Numbered from the stretch's first letter, positions 1-9,118 are shown. The stretch is 64,000 nucleotides of DNA from Vibrio stylophorae (GCF_921293875.1 NZ_CAKLDI010000002.1:434001-498000), one strand, 5' to 3'. Notes: generated by a model not told the origin, from the sequence alone. A program made the numbers and translations.

Positions 1-751
1 CCAAAGGTTGCAGCAAATGTGGCGGCAATGATTGCTGTAAGTTCACGCAATCACCGCAATCAATGCGATAGGACAAACGCTCACCAAGACGAATCATTTG
101 AATGCCTAAATAGGCTTCAAGTAGATGTAACTCATCTTCCAGTGATACTTGTTCCTGTCGTGTTTTCTTCAAACTAGCGCGCAGCATGTCGGTTAGTTTT
201 TCAAGTAAGCGATTCGCACGCTGTGGATCATGCTCAATCAAAACTTGTAGCGTCGCCAAAGTATTAAAGAGGAAATGCGGCTCAATTTGGCTTTGCAGCA
301 GCTGTAGCTGACTCACTGCCAGCAGTTTTTCTTGCTCACTCTCCTTGGCTTTACTTTTACTCAGCTCAGTTTGAGTAATTAATGCGCGCTCTCGTGACCA
401 AAAGAAATGACAAGCAAAAAAGCTAAAAAACATTGCCACCGCGAGCGTCGGCAAAAAATCAGGAACGCCAATAAATGTGGTTTTACCAACCTGCCAAACC
501 CAAGCATTAATCGAGCCTAATACGAGGCCACCAAGAATGGCAAATAGATAGCGCTTACTAATTGGAATATGTGGCCAACGGTCAACAATGACGTTGGCGA
601 TCAGTCCGCAGCCATAGCCATAGCCACAAGCAACGACGAAATGAACGAAAAATGAACCACCAGCAAAACTGTATGCAAAAAAAGCGATCAGTAAACCCAA
701 ACCGGTATTAATAATAATATCCGCATACCATTGCTGTAAAAACCTTGCCAC
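1..751 (-). CDS. LytS/AlgZ-type sensor histidine kinase (C-terminus cut by window start)
   Basis: Membrane sensor kinase of the LytS/YehU class (His_kinase family), which phosphorylates a LytTR-type response regulator. The reading frame is open from a GTG at 751 to base 1, about 250 codons, so the ATP-binding domain lies outside the window. About four hydrophobic segments (residues 11-31, 34-55, 69-88, 98-118) precede a short linker and the phosphoacceptor motif IEPHFLFNTLATL with His near residue 159. The last visible residues, LPPHLLQPL, are the run that leads into the N-box of this family. The GTG was chosen because AGGTGG lies just upstream and the frame is closed by a stop not far above it. 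The partner regulator is not in the window, and the stimulus cannot be read from the sequence. Confidence 0.85.
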   Translation of the reverse strand, partial: MARFLQQWYADIIINTGLGLLIAFFAYSFAGGSFFVHFVVACGYGYGCGLIANVIVDRWPHIPISKRYLFAILGGLVLGSINAWVWQVGKTTFIGVPDFLPTLAVAMFFSFFACHFFWSRERALITQTELSKSKAKESEQEKLLAVSQLQLLQSQIEPHFLFNTLATLQVLIEHDPQRANRLLEKLTDMLRASLKKTRQEQVSLEDELHLLEAYLGIQMIRLGERLSYRIDCGDCVNLQQSLPPHLLQPL

Positions 752-1147
752 ATTGCCACCTACGATCCATTCCTTGCCCCAGAATGATACTTCGCAACGA
801 CAACTTGCTCTTCACAAGCATTCAAGAATGCGAGAAATGCAAAGCTTTGATCTATCGCGTTTCCGCTTGTTGCAGCCAAAACATGTTCATGGGAAATGCA
901 TCCATCTGCACCAGCAGCCCTTGGGCATGGTCATCGATGACTCATCATAAAAATTAGGATTTCAAATCATCATGCTTGACTTTTTTTGAACGTCGCAACG
1001 ACGCGACTTGGGATCGTTTTTTCATAAGTTATCCACCGTTTCTGTGGGTAACTTCAGCTGTGGACAACTTGTTTCATGAAACACTGGCAAGCTTGATTGT
1101 ACTGCGATTACAGCCAACTACGGGCAAAATGAAACGCATGCGTGGTT
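752..1147. other. Intergenic region with clustered DnaA-box-like sites
   Basis: About 400 bases between the start of the sensor kinase and the end of the glutaredoxin gene. Short open frames here have no ribosome binding site and no recognisable protein. The one structured part is at 1029-1067, listed separately. The rest probably holds the promoter of the sensor kinase. Confidence 0.5.
1029..1067. promoter_or_regulatory. Cluster of three DnaA-box-like 9-mers
   Basis: TTATCCACC at 1029-1037 on the plus strand, then TGTGGGTAA at 1043-1051 and TGTGGACAA at 1059-1067, which read TTACCCACA and TTGTCCACA on the minus strand. Each differs from the consensus TTATCCACA at one position. Three near matches in 39 bases is more than expected by chance, but no origin features (AT-rich unwinding element, replication genes) are next to them. 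They may bind DnaA or simply be an inverted repeat. Confidence 0.35.
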
Positions 1148-1378
1148 TTACTTTGACTTGAGTAATTGCTCAAATTTACGAACATCCCACCCCACCATCA
1201 CGCGATCACCAACTTTCAACGCAGGCACTGAACGAATACCTAGCGCATCAAGTTCTTTGCGTCCGCGCTGCATTTTGACGTTACATTCACGATATTGAAG
1301 TCCCTTTTCCATCAAATAACGTTTCGCATCTTTGCAATGCGGGCATTTATCGGACACGTATAAGACGATTCTACGCAT
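1148..1378 (-). CDS. Glutaredoxin-family small thiol-disulfide protein
   Basis: A 76-residue single-domain thioredoxin-fold protein with a CPHC active site at residues 13-16, following a beta strand (RRIVLYVSDK), and a cis-proline in the segment IRSVPALKVG. Size and layout match NrdH/GrxC-like glutaredoxins, which reduce disulfides using glutathione or thioredoxin reductase. It ends in lysines and has no signal peptide, so it is cytoplasmic. GGAGAG lies upstream of the ATG. It stands alone and is divergent from the DUF4136 lipoprotein. The physiological target is unknown. Confidence 0.8.
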   Translation of the reverse strand: MRRIVLYVSDKCPHCKDAKRYLMEKGLQYRECNVKMQRGRKELDALGIRSVPALKVGDRVMVGWDVRKFEQLLKSK

Positions 1379-1464
1379 TTATCTCTCCGTCACAGTTTTC
1401 AGACAACAAGCAAAATTGAAGCCGCTATTATCAGCATATTGACTCACCATGCAACGAGGTTTCT

Positions 1465-1986
1465 ATGCGCGGTCTTCAATTGATTGGCCTCTCCGTTCTT
1501 TTTCTACTTACAGGCTGCACCACAAGTCAGGTCGATTACGATCCAGACTTAGATTATCGCCAATACCTTCGTTATGCATTTACCGAAAGACGCGACGACA
1601 TCACCATTACCCTAGATGATGCGCGCATTGAACAGGCACTGAAATCAGCACTCGCTACCAAAGGGTTAGTTCTAGACCCCGATCATCCACAAATGATGGT
1701 GTTTTATGGCATTCAAACGCAGACAGAGTTCAATGCTTCTGGCCCCAGCTTTGGCTTTGGTTTTGGATCCGGCGGTCTCGGCGTTGGCGTCAGCACACCG
1801 CAACAATATGAAGAAGATATTCGCGATTACGTTTCCATTCGCTTTGTGGATGCCAAAACCAAGCAAGTGATCTGGCAAGCGGTGGACAAAAATGCCCTGC
1901 CGAGCAGCAATGATCCCGAGCAGCGCATCAATGCAATCACTCAATCCGTACTCAAACTTGTCGAACAATATCCGCCAACTTATTAG
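1465..1986 (+). CDS. DUF4136-type lipoprotein
   Basis: A 173-residue protein with a lipoprotein signal peptide ending in the lipobox LLTGC (Cys near residue 18). It resembles the DUF4136 family, whose members start after the lipobox with a VDYDPD-like segment followed by YRQYLRYAF; here that run is VDYDPDLDYRQY. A Gly/Phe-rich stretch (GFGFGSGGLGVGV) sits in mid-protein. The C-terminal part (VSIRFVDAKTKQVIWQAV) is also typical of the family. It is presumably anchored in the outer membrane. Function of the family is unknown. GAGG precedes the ATG. Confidence 0.75.
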   Translation: MRGLQLIGLSVLFLLTGCTTSQVDYDPDLDYRQYLRYAFTERRDDITITLDDARIEQALKSALATKGLVLDPDHPQMMVFYGIQTQTEFNASGPSFGFGFGSGGLGVGVSTPQQYEEDIRDYVSIRFVDAKTKQVIWQAVDKNALPSSNDPEQRINAITQSVLKLVEQYPPTY

Positions 1987-1993
1987 CGCAGAT

Positions 1994-2021
1994 AAAAAAA
2001 GCCCTCCAGGCAGTGGAGGGC
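1994..2021 (-). terminator. Rho-independent terminator of ptsG
   Basis: Stem GCCCTCCA / TGGAGGGC (2001-2008 with 2014-2021); on the minus strand it is followed by a run of seven T. The orientation fits ptsG, not the lipoprotein gene that converges on it. Confidence 0.85.
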
Positions 2022-2102
2022 AAAGGTACGTTATGGGGAAACGTATTTAAGTCTACTCTTGTAGCAGCGGTGAAATGGTCTCACACCGCACTACGCCCCA
2101 TG

Positions 2103-3578
2103 TTAGGAAACTGCTAACACTTGGTTAATCTCTGTTTTGATATTGTCAGATTGTGTACCAAAAATTGCCTGAAGGTTATCGCCAATCACCACCACATCCA
2201 TGGCACCAAGGGCTTTGATCTTATCAATATCCACTTTTGCCATATCTTTTACCGACACACGCAGCCGTGTAATACATGCATCGACCGACTTGATATTGGC
2301 TTTGTGGCCCAGCGCAATCACAATATCACCGGCCAATTGATCAATGGCTTTGTTGATAGTGACTCGAGTTTCATCGTTGTCACGCCCCGGTGTTTTCAAA
2401 TCCAACTTCACGATGAGGAAACGGAACAAACCGTAGTACAGCAGCGCCCAAATTGGACCAATAATGGCAAACATCCATGCGTTGCTTGAAAGCGGATAGT
2501 AAAGGAAGAATTGAATGGCGCCATGAGCAAAATCAGTGCTGTGTTTAATCTCAAGCATGGCGGTGATCGCAAAGGCAATCCCAGTCAAAATAATATGAAT
2601 CACATATAAAATAGGCGCGACAAATAGGAAGGTAAACTCAATCGGTTCAGTAATACCTGTTAGCCACGAAGTCAGTGCTGCAGAGGCCATTAAGCCGCCA
2701 ACTAGCTTTTTACGTTTAGTGTCAGCACAGTGATAAATAGCCAATGCGGCAGCAGGCAATGCCCACATGGAGTACATAAAGCCACCTGAAAGGTATCCTG
2801 CGGTTTTGTCACCAGCAAAGAATCGTGTCAACTCGCCTGTAATGGTTTTCCCTGTGTCTGGGTCAACATAGCTACCCACTTCAAAGAAAAACGGTGCATT
2901 CCAAATATGGTGCAAACCCACAGGAAGCAATGAGCGTTCACCCGCACCATAAATACCCCAAGCAAGCACTGGGTTTTGATAAGCGGCCCAATGTGAGAAA
3001 TGATCAAGCATTGCACCTACAGGTGGCCATGCAAATGCCATCAAAGCGCCAATTAAAATCGCACTTAACCCCGTCATAATCGGAACAAAGCGTTTACCAC
3101 CAAAAAAGCCGAGATATTCAGGCAAGCGAATATTGTGGTAACGGTTGTAAAGCCCTGCGGCAACCATCCCCATGATAATCCCGCCAAATACCCCAGTTTG
3201 TAATGTCTCTACACCGAGTAATGTGGCATCGGTTTGCATACCGCGTAGATCAATCACAATACCCATGGCGCCATTCATAATAATTAAGCCAACAATACCG
3301 GCCAACGCCGCTGCGCCATCATTGTCTTTGGCTAAACCTACGGCTACACCCACAGCAAACATTAGCTGCATATTGCCAAACACCCCATTCCCTGCAGCAA
3401 GCATGACACGGTTAATCGCCTCAGGAATAATATCAAAACCTGCATTTCCCAAGCCCAGCATTAAACCTGCTACTGGTAATACTGCAACAGGCAACATTAA
3501 CGAGCGGCCAACACGCTGCAACTGGCCAAATATCTGACCAAATATTGCGCGCGCAACACTTTTTTGTGATTGGGACAT
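2103..3578 (-). CDS. ptsG: PTS glucose-specific EIICB component
   Basis: A 491-residue phosphotransferase permease that imports and phosphorylates glucose using phosphate from EIIA-Glc (Crr). The EIIC domain (about residues 1-390) shows the PtsG-type segments VGLHHIWNAPFFFEVG and LTSWLTGITEPIEF, and the linker LKTPGR. The EIIB domain follows, with the phosphorylated cysteine in DACITRLRV (Cys near 435), and the protein ends after it, so there is no fused EIIA. The central segment fits PtsG better than NagE, which lacks the IWNAPF sequence. AAGGAGG stands before the ATG. It is divergent from a two-component system and sugar-binding protein that could control it. Confidence 0.9.
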   Translation of the reverse strand: MSQSQKSVARAIFGQIFGQLQRVGRSLMLPVAVLPVAGLMLGLGNAGFDIIPEAINRVMLAAGNGVFGNMQLMFAVGVAVGLAKDNDGAAALAGIVGLIIMNGAMGIVIDLRGMQTDATLLGVETLQTGVFGGIIMGMVAAGLYNRYHNIRLPEYLGFFGGKRFVPIMTGLSAILIGALMAFAWPPVGAMLDHFSHWAAYQNPVLAWGIYGAGERSLLPVGLHHIWNAPFFFEVGSYVDPDTGKTITGELTRFFAGDKTAGYLSGGFMYSMWALPAAALAIYHCADTKRKKLVGGLMASAALTSWLTGITEPIEFTFLFVAPILYVIHIILTGIAFAITAMLEIKHSTDFAHGAIQFFLYYPLSSNAWMFAIIGPIWALLYYGLFRFLIVKLDLKTPGRDNDETRVTINKAIDQLAGDIVIALGHKANIKSVDACITRLRVSVKDMAKVDIDKIKALGAMDVVVIGDNLQAIFGTQSDNIKTEINQVLAVS

Positions 3579-3827
3579 AGCCCCTCCTTATTCTCTTTTT
3601 AACCTTGGCAGTCATTCAATGGATGGCTGAATCACTACACCTTTGTTTCACCTAGCAATCACTACTGTATGTCGTTATCACAAGCTGAAGGTTGCAAAGA
3701 GAAAGGGCTTTGTAACCGAACACTTACAAAGTCATAAGAATCGATTGAAATTGTGTGCGCTGGTTAATGGAGCCTAGAGCACAGTTTTTGACACAATAGC
3801 GCCAGAATCAGTTCTAAGGAGTCTTGA

Positions 3828-4532
3828 GTGACGAGTACACGCACAATTTTAGTTGTCGACGATAATGATGAGCTTAGAGAAGCCTTACATGACTATTTAA
3901 CCAAGGCGGGCTTTATTGTGCTTTGCGCGCAAGATGGCAAAGCCATGTGGCAGCAGCTTGATCAACATGGCGTTGACCTCATCATCTTGGATATTATGAT
4001 GCCCGGCGATGATGGATTTACCCTGTGCAGAGAGCTTCGCCGAACGTCTAACATGCCAATTATTATGCTCACAGCCGTGAGTGATGAGATTGATCGTGTC
4101 GCGGGTCTTGAGATGGGTGCCGATGATTACATCACTAAGTCCTTTAGCCCACGTGAGCTGCTCGCTCGTATCAAAACCATTTTGCGTCGTAGCCAACAAC
4201 AAAGCAGCCATCATATGGCGCGGCGTATTCACTTTGCAGGCTGGACGCTCAATACGGTTACTCGTCAATTAACCCATCCCCAGAAATCAAGCAAACAACT
4301 TTCAGGCGCTGATCTTTCGTTGCTTGGGCTATTTCTCGCGCAACCCGAGGGGCTTTTATCTCGTGATGATATTGCCCAAGCGATCTGGGGGCGAGATGCC
4401 GAACCACTAGAGCGTGGCATTGATGTACAAATCAGCCGTTTACGTCATCATCTCGAAGACAAAGACCGCCAGCTGATTCTCACCGTGCGAAATAAAGGCT
4501 ATATGCTCACAGCCGCCGTTCATTGCGATTAA
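3828..4532 (+). CDS. OmpR/GltR-type response regulator
   Basis: A 234-residue two-component regulator. The receiver domain (residues 1-120) has the acidic pair DDND near 11-14, phosphoacceptor Asp near 55 (ILDIMMPGDDG) and the conserved Lys in DDYITKSFSP; the usual Pro after this Lys is Ser. The winged-helix DNA-binding domain (about 135-232) ends in ISRLRHHLEDK and VRNKGYML, typical of the OmpR family. The start is GTG with AAGGAG upstream. The histidine kinase follows after about 55 bases, then a GltB-like binding protein. This order resembles the GltR-GtrS glucose-sensing pair of Pseudomonas, so regulation of ptsG is the likely job (inference). Confidence 0.88.
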   Translation: MTSTRTILVVDDNDELREALHDYLTKAGFIVLCAQDGKAMWQQLDQHGVDLIILDIMMPGDDGFTLCRELRRTSNMPIIMLTAVSDEIDRVAGLEMGADDYITKSFSPRELLARIKTILRRSQQQSSHHMARRIHFAGWTLNTVTRQLTHPQKSSKQLSGADLSLLGLFLAQPEGLLSRDDIAQAIWGRDAEPLERGIDVQISRLRHHLEDKDRQLILTVRNKGYMLTAAVHCD

Positions 4533-4589
4533 TTCGCCGCGCCTAGTTTACCCATGGCTAAGACAGCTTTTGACCAAAAGGAACCACAG

Positions 4590-6026
4590 GTGACCCCACA
4601 AAACTGGCTCAAAGGCCCGAAAACCCTTGCCACACGCACAAGTTTATTACTCATGGGTGTAATTATCTTGGCCCAGCTACTGGCGGCCACCATTTGGTAT
4701 CAGCACAGTAGCCAGCGCGAGCAAGAAGGGCTCGTCACCACCGTGCGCAGCCTAGCACTAAGCGCGGCATCAACCATTTCATTTTTCTCGGCGCTGCCCC
4801 CTGAATACCGCCATTTGGTTTTAAATCAACTGCGCAGCATGGGTGGCACTCGTTTTTTTGTCTCGCTCAATGATCATGAAATACCGGTACAACCACTGCC
4901 CAATAGCGAACGTAAAACCTTGGTTTTAGATGAGGTGGCCAATGTTTTGAAAGAAGAGCTTGGTGATACATCACAGATTCAATTGGAATTTACCCAGCGC
5001 GATCAACTCAAAGTCTTTAACAAAGAGATCAGCATCGATGCCTTGCCCTTAATGTGGGCGCATTACAGCCTTTCCTATGGCGAAATCAACCCACCAATCT
5101 TAGTGATGCAGATTGAAGTCGCCCCCCAGCAATGGTTTTATCTTGCGGCAGTCTTGCCAGCGCCCTATGTCCAGTTAGAAACGCCATTGATCAGCCACAA
5201 AGAGATTCTATCTTTGCTGCTGTCGGGATTACTGTTGATGAGTGTGACTTGGTGGCTGGTACGAAAAGAGCTACAACCACTGAAAAATTTAGCAAAAGCG
5301 GCCACTTTAATGTCGAGCAGGTTAAAAGTGCCAGAGGTAAAAGAGCAAGGCAGTGCAGAGTTAATTGCCGCCATTCGCGCCTTTAATAAAATGAATCGCC
5401 GGATTAATGCGCATATGCATGAGCGCGATATGCTATTTGGCGCTATTTCTCACGATCTCAAAACCCCCATCGCTTGTTTAAAACTGCGCATTGAAATGTT
5501 GGACGATGAACAAGAGCGCATCAAATTACAGCGTATCGTCTCTGATTTAGAGCTGATGGTAAAAGGTGCGTTGCAATGCATTGTCGAAACGGATATTCAT
5601 GAAGAGATTGAAGCTATTGATTTAAATCAGCTACTGACCCATTGTCAGCTCGCCTTTGAGCAAAAGGTGCAGATCAACGGCCAAATTCAAACGCCTTTTA
5701 TTGGCAAACCTTTGGCGATCAAGCGCGCGATCAGTAACCTCATTCATAATGCCGTAAAATATGGCGAGCGCGCCTATATATCGCTACACGAGACAGAAGA
5801 TCGGATTATTTTAACGGTCACCGATGATGGCCCACCGATCAACTGCGAACGTTTGAATCAATGGTTTGCCCCCTATTATCGCGATCAGTCCACCATGCAT
5901 CACGAAGGCCATGGGCTAGGGCTCACCATCTCTAAAAGTATTGCCAAAGCGCATGGCGGTGACCTGCTTTTAAGTCAATCAAGTTCAGGCGGCCTTGCTG
6001 CAACACTCTATTTTGTCAGGGATTAA
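4590..6026 (+). CDS. GtrS-like sensor histidine kinase
   Basis: A membrane sensor kinase of about 478 residues, partner of the regulator just upstream. Layout: a TM helix near residues 12-35, a periplasmic domain of about 170 residues, a second TM (LLLSGLLLMSVTWWLV), a HAMP-like linker, the dimerisation/phosphoacceptor motif AISHDLKTP (His near 288), N-box NLIHNAVKYG, DDGPP, and the glycine-rich GHGLGLTIS. The in-frame ATG at 4554 has no Shine-Dalgarno sequence, whereas the GTG at 4590 has AAGGA at a good distance, so 4590 was chosen. It ends two bases before the TTG that precedes the binding-protein start. Signal probably comes through the neighbouring periplasmic protein (inference). Confidence 0.85.
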   Translation: MTPQNWLKGPKTLATRTSLLLMGVIILAQLLAATIWYQHSSQREQEGLVTTVRSLALSAASTISFFSALPPEYRHLVLNQLRSMGGTRFFVSLNDHEIPVQPLPNSERKTLVLDEVANVLKEELGDTSQIQLEFTQRDQLKVFNKEISIDALPLMWAHYSLSYGEINPPILVMQIEVAPQQWFYLAAVLPAPYVQLETPLISHKEILSLLLSGLLLMSVTWWLVRKELQPLKNLAKAATLMSSRLKVPEVKEQGSAELIAAIRAFNKMNRRINAHMHERDMLFGAISHDLKTPIACLKLRIEMLDDEQERIKLQRIVSDLELMVKGALQCIVETDIHEEIEAIDLNQLLTHCQLAFEQKVQINGQIQTPFIGKPLAIKRAISNLIHNAVKYGERAYISLHETEDRIILTVTDDGPPINCERLNQWFAPYYRDQSTMHHEGHGLGLTISKSIAKAHGGDLLLSQSSSGGLAATLYFVRD

Positions 6027-6031
6027 TTTTG

Positions 6032-7288
6032 ATGTTCAAATCCAAGCTGATAGCCCTTGCTGCTATATCGTTTTTAATACCCTTTTCAAGCGTGGCTAAA
6101 GCTCAATCTGCCGAGCTCCTGCATTGGTGGACAGCACCTGGCGAACAAGGTGCTTTACATGTCATCAGCCAAGCGCTGGCATCTTCAAATCCGACCATCG
6201 ATCTGATATCAGTTAGTGGCGGCGGTGGTGACAACGCCATGACAGTACTGCAAGCCAAAGCACTGGCAGGCACCATGCCCTTTATCGCACAAATTGAAGG
6301 CGCGCATATCGATGCGTGGGATGCCATTGGTCTTATTCAAAATTTAGACACGATAGCGAAGCGCGAAAATTGGGATCAATCGCTTTACCCGCTCGCAAAG
6401 CAGATCAACCAAAATGATCAAGGTGAATATGTTGCACTACCACTAACACTACATCGTATGAACTGGCTTTGGGTCAATGAGCCACTGCGTAAACAACTCA
6501 ATATTGCGCCGCCTAAAAACTGGCCAGAGTTACTCGCCGCTATGCAGACCGCAAAATCAGCAGGGATCACCCCTCTTTCTCTCGGCAGTGATGAGTGGCA
6601 AGTTGCGCTTCTTTTTGAAAACTTAACCCTCTCCCTACATGGAAAGGATTTTTATCAACAAGCATTAGTACAGCTTGATCCAACTGCATTGAACTCAGAT
6701 AAAATGCGGCAAACCCTGCATGCATTTCGTCAATTGAGCCAATTAGTTGGTCGACATATACCGCACCAACCATGGAATGAAGCCACCTCTCAGTTAGCCA
6801 AAGGCGAGGCACTGTTTCAGATAGGAGGCGATTGGATTTTAGGGGAGCTTTTAGCAGCAGATGTCGCCATACCTGATACCATTAATTGCTATGCCATGCC
6901 GGGAACTGAGCAGCATTTTGTCTATAACATGGATAGTTTTATTTTCTTTAAAATCAATACAATCGATAAAAAATCGCAGGCACAAATCATTGAGCAATTG
7001 AGTAGCCGCACACTACAAAAGCAGTTCAACCTAAAAAAAGGCGCCATTCCAGTGCGCCAAGATATAGATCTCAGCGATTTTACCTCCTGCCAAAAACGTG
7101 CGGCAGCAGCCTTTACCAAGGCCAGCGAATCTGGTCTTGCCATTCCCAGTATGACAGATTCCATGGCGCTGCCACCGGTGGCTCAGCGTGCTATGACCAA
7201 TGAACTGTTCCGCTTTTTCATGCAATCTAATATCAGTGAGCAAGTTTTAATTGAACGCCTGATTAGTATTGCGCAAGCGGAAATTTAA
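6032..7288 (+). CDS. GltB-like periplasmic sugar-binding protein without a transporter
   Basis: A 418-residue extracellular solute-binding protein (family 1) with a signal peptide cut after about residue 24 (SVAKA). The mature protein starts with ELLHWWTAPGEQGA, and SVSGGGGDNAMTVLQ, LPLTLHRMNWLWVN, GDWI and KGAIPVR follow; these runs closely parallel the glucose-binding protein GltB of Pseudomonas as I remember it. ABC binding proteins normally sit beside permease and ATPase genes, but none are here. Instead it is the third gene after the response regulator and kinase, so it probably presents glucose or another sugar to the kinase. The start at ATG 6032 is preferred over TTG 6029. Confidence 0.82.
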   Translation: MFKSKLIALAAISFLIPFSSVAKAQSAELLHWWTAPGEQGALHVISQALASSNPTIDLISVSGGGGDNAMTVLQAKALAGTMPFIAQIEGAHIDAWDAIGLIQNLDTIAKRENWDQSLYPLAKQINQNDQGEYVALPLTLHRMNWLWVNEPLRKQLNIAPPKNWPELLAAMQTAKSAGITPLSLGSDEWQVALLFENLTLSLHGKDFYQQALVQLDPTALNSDKMRQTLHAFRQLSQLVGRHIPHQPWNEATSQLAKGEALFQIGGDWILGELLAADVAIPDTINCYAMPGTEQHFVYNMDSFIFFKINTIDKKSQAQIIEQLSSRTLQKQFNLKKGAIPVRQDIDLSDFTSCQKRAAAAFTKASESGLAIPSMTDSMALPPVAQRAMTNELFRFFMQSNISEQVLIERLISIAQAEI

Positions 7289-7412
7289 CCTTTCACACTC
7301 ATTAAGCATTACATAATTTTGTTACTCCTTTTCCACCCCGCCACTTAATGGACCTACTTGCGCGTGGCGATCGGCTAGCATATATTGGCGAAAAAATAGG
7401 GGTGAAATCGAT

Positions 7413-7898
7413 ATGGCTTTAGCACTTTTAGGAAATATTATTTGGCTATTTTTTGGCGGCTGGATGGTCGGCTTGGGCTATTTGCTCGGCGCCATTGTGC
7501 TCTTTCCGCTGTTACCATTTTTACTGCCTTTTATCAGTTATGCCTTTTGGCCTTTTGGTCGACGCCCTGTGAGTAAAAAAGCGATTCGTGTTTATCAAGA
7601 GCTCACCTTTCAACCAATCTTCGAAGATCGCTTTGAAAAAGCATCAGCAACAGTGAAATTTTTAGCCAATGTGGTTTGGGGATTCACCTTTGGTTGGGTT
7701 TTAGCGCTCATTCATTTGATCTGCGCGCTCATGAATTTAATGGCCTGCCTTGCGATTGTGACCATTCCACTGACGCTGCCTAATGTCTTCGCGCATATCA
7801 AACTGATGCCTGTTGCACTTTGTCCCTTTGGTACTCGCTTGGTTGATAGCCAACTTGCAGATGAAATTGAAGTGACCTACGCTCGCTCTTTTCTCTAG
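7413..7898 (+). CDS. YccF-domain inner-membrane protein
   Basis: A 161-residue protein with two copies of the YccF (DUF307) domain: residues 5-50 (LGNIIWLFFGGWMVGLGYLLGA) and 85-145 (LANVVWGFTFGWVLALIHLI), each with hydrophobic helices and ending in a PFG element (FWPFGRRPV; LCPFGTRLV). This is the usual arrangement in the family, whose function is unknown. AGGGGTG precedes the ATG. It stands alone with its own terminator. Confidence 0.8.
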   Translation: MALALLGNIIWLFFGGWMVGLGYLLGAIVLFPLLPFLLPFISYAFWPFGRRPVSKKAIRVYQELTFQPIFEDRFEKASATVKFLANVVWGFTFGWVLALIHLICALMNLMACLAIVTIPLTLPNVFAHIKLMPVALCPFGTRLVDSQLADEIEVTYARSFL

Positions 7899-7920
7899 CT
7901 CGCTCGTGATACCCGCAATA

Positions 7921-7945
7921 ATGCCGAAATAATCTCGGCATTTTT
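7921..7945 (+). terminator. Terminator of the YccF gene
   Basis: Stem ATGCCGA (7921-7927) / TCGGCAT (7935-7941) followed by a short T run, 20 bases after the YccF stop codon. Confidence 0.75.
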
Positions 7946-8134
7946 ATGCGCCTGTTACTGCCTATTTCTCATCTCTATTCTTCTGCCAATTTGCGCATAT
8001 TTTCTTCATGGTTTGATTCAAACTTAATCTATGCATAATAATCATGAATAGGATGACATCATTTCATTTTCGTCATAGTTATTTTCGCACTACAATCATC
8101 ACCAACAGTTCATGCTGCCTCAGTTGGAGTTTCC

Positions 8135-9118
8135 ATGTTTAACGCATTAGTTTTAAATCAAGAAGAAAAACGCACCATCGCCGCCTTGACTCAATTGGAT
8201 GAGTCACAATTACCTGCAGGTGATGTGCTCATCGATGTTGATTACTCCTCTTTAAATTACAAAGATGGTCTTGCTATCACAGGCAAGGGCAAAATTATTC
8301 GTGAATTTCCAATGGTGCCTGGCATTGATTTGGCCGGTACTGTGCTTCAATCAGAAGACGCACGCTATCAAGCGGGTGATCAAGTGGTTCTCACTGGCTG
8401 GGGTGTGGGTGAAAACCATTGGGGCGGCATGGCCGAGCGCGCTCGCCTAAAAGCCGACTGGCTGGTACCTCTACCGCAAGGCATCGATAGCAAAAAAGCA
8501 ATGATGGTGGGTACTGCAGGTTTTACCGCCATGCTATGTGTACAAGCACTACTTGATGGCGGTGTAAAACCTGAAGATGGTGAAGTGGTTGTCACTGGCG
8601 CCAGTGGCGGTGTGGGCTCCGTCGCCGTCACCTTACTTGCTGCACTTGGCTATCAAGTGGCCGCTGTCACAGGGCGTGTTGAGGTCAATGGACCACTTCT
8701 TCAGCAACTTGGCGCAAAACGCATTATAGATCGCAGTGAATTTGAAGAACCTGCCCGCCCGTTAGAGAAACAGATCTGGGCGGGCGCAGTAGATACCGTA
8801 GGTAGCAAAGTTCTCGCAAAACTGCTTGCGCAAATGGACTATAACAGCACAGTTGCAGCCTGTGGCCTTGCTGGTGGCTTTGATCTGCCAACCACAGTGA
8901 TGCCATTTATTTTGCGCAATGTGCGCTTGCAAGGTGTGGATTCTGTGTCTTGCCCACGTGAAAAACGTATGGCTGCATGGGAAAAACTCGTATCTCTGCT
9001 ACCAGAAAGCTACTTTACACAAGCGTGCCAAGAGATCAGTCTTGAGCAAGCACCAGAATATGCTGAAGCGATCACCAATGGCCAAGTCACTGGCCGCGTT
9101 GTGATCAAATTGAAATAA
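8135..9118 (+). CDS. acuI: Acrylyl-CoA reductase / YhdH-type zinc-independent MDR
   Basis: A 327-residue medium-chain dehydrogenase/reductase of the YhdH/AcuI family, which reduces acryloyl-CoA to propionyl-CoA with NADPH and so protects cells against this electrophile. Family signatures: SSLNYKDGLAITGKGK near the N-terminus, PGIDLAGTV, TGWGVGENHWGG, the nucleotide-binding GASGGVGSVAV near residue 155, and the C-terminal GRVVIKLK. In marine bacteria AcuI is linked to DMSP breakdown; no dmd or ddd gene is visible here, so a general detoxifying role is likely. GGAG precedes the ATG. Confidence 0.9.
   Translation: MFNALVLNQEEKRTIAALTQLDESQLPAGDVLIDVDYSSLNYKDGLAITGKGKIIREFPMVPGIDLAGTVLQSEDARYQAGDQVVLTGWGVGENHWGGMAERARLKADWLVPLPQGIDSKKAMMVGTAGFTAMLCVQALLDGGVKPEDGEVVVTGASGGVGSVAVTLLAALGYQVAAVTGRVEVNGPLLQQLGAKRIIDRSEFEEPARPLEKQIWAGAVDTVGSKVLAKLLAQMDYNSTVAACGLAGGFDLPTTVMPFILRNVRLQGVDSVSCPREKRMAAWEKLVSLLPESYFTQACQEISLEQAPEYAEAITNGQVTGRVVIKLK

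Noticed and set aside
745-1161. Short open frames of 60-70 codons between the sensor kinase and glutaredoxin genes
   Set aside because: No ribosome binding site and no protein-like composition; they overlap each other in different frames and run through the DnaA-box-like cluster.
3579-3827. CRP-site-like sequence TGTATGTCGTTATCACA between ptsG and the response regulator
   Set aside because: The spacing is one base too long and the left arm does not match; CRP control is plausible but not supported here.
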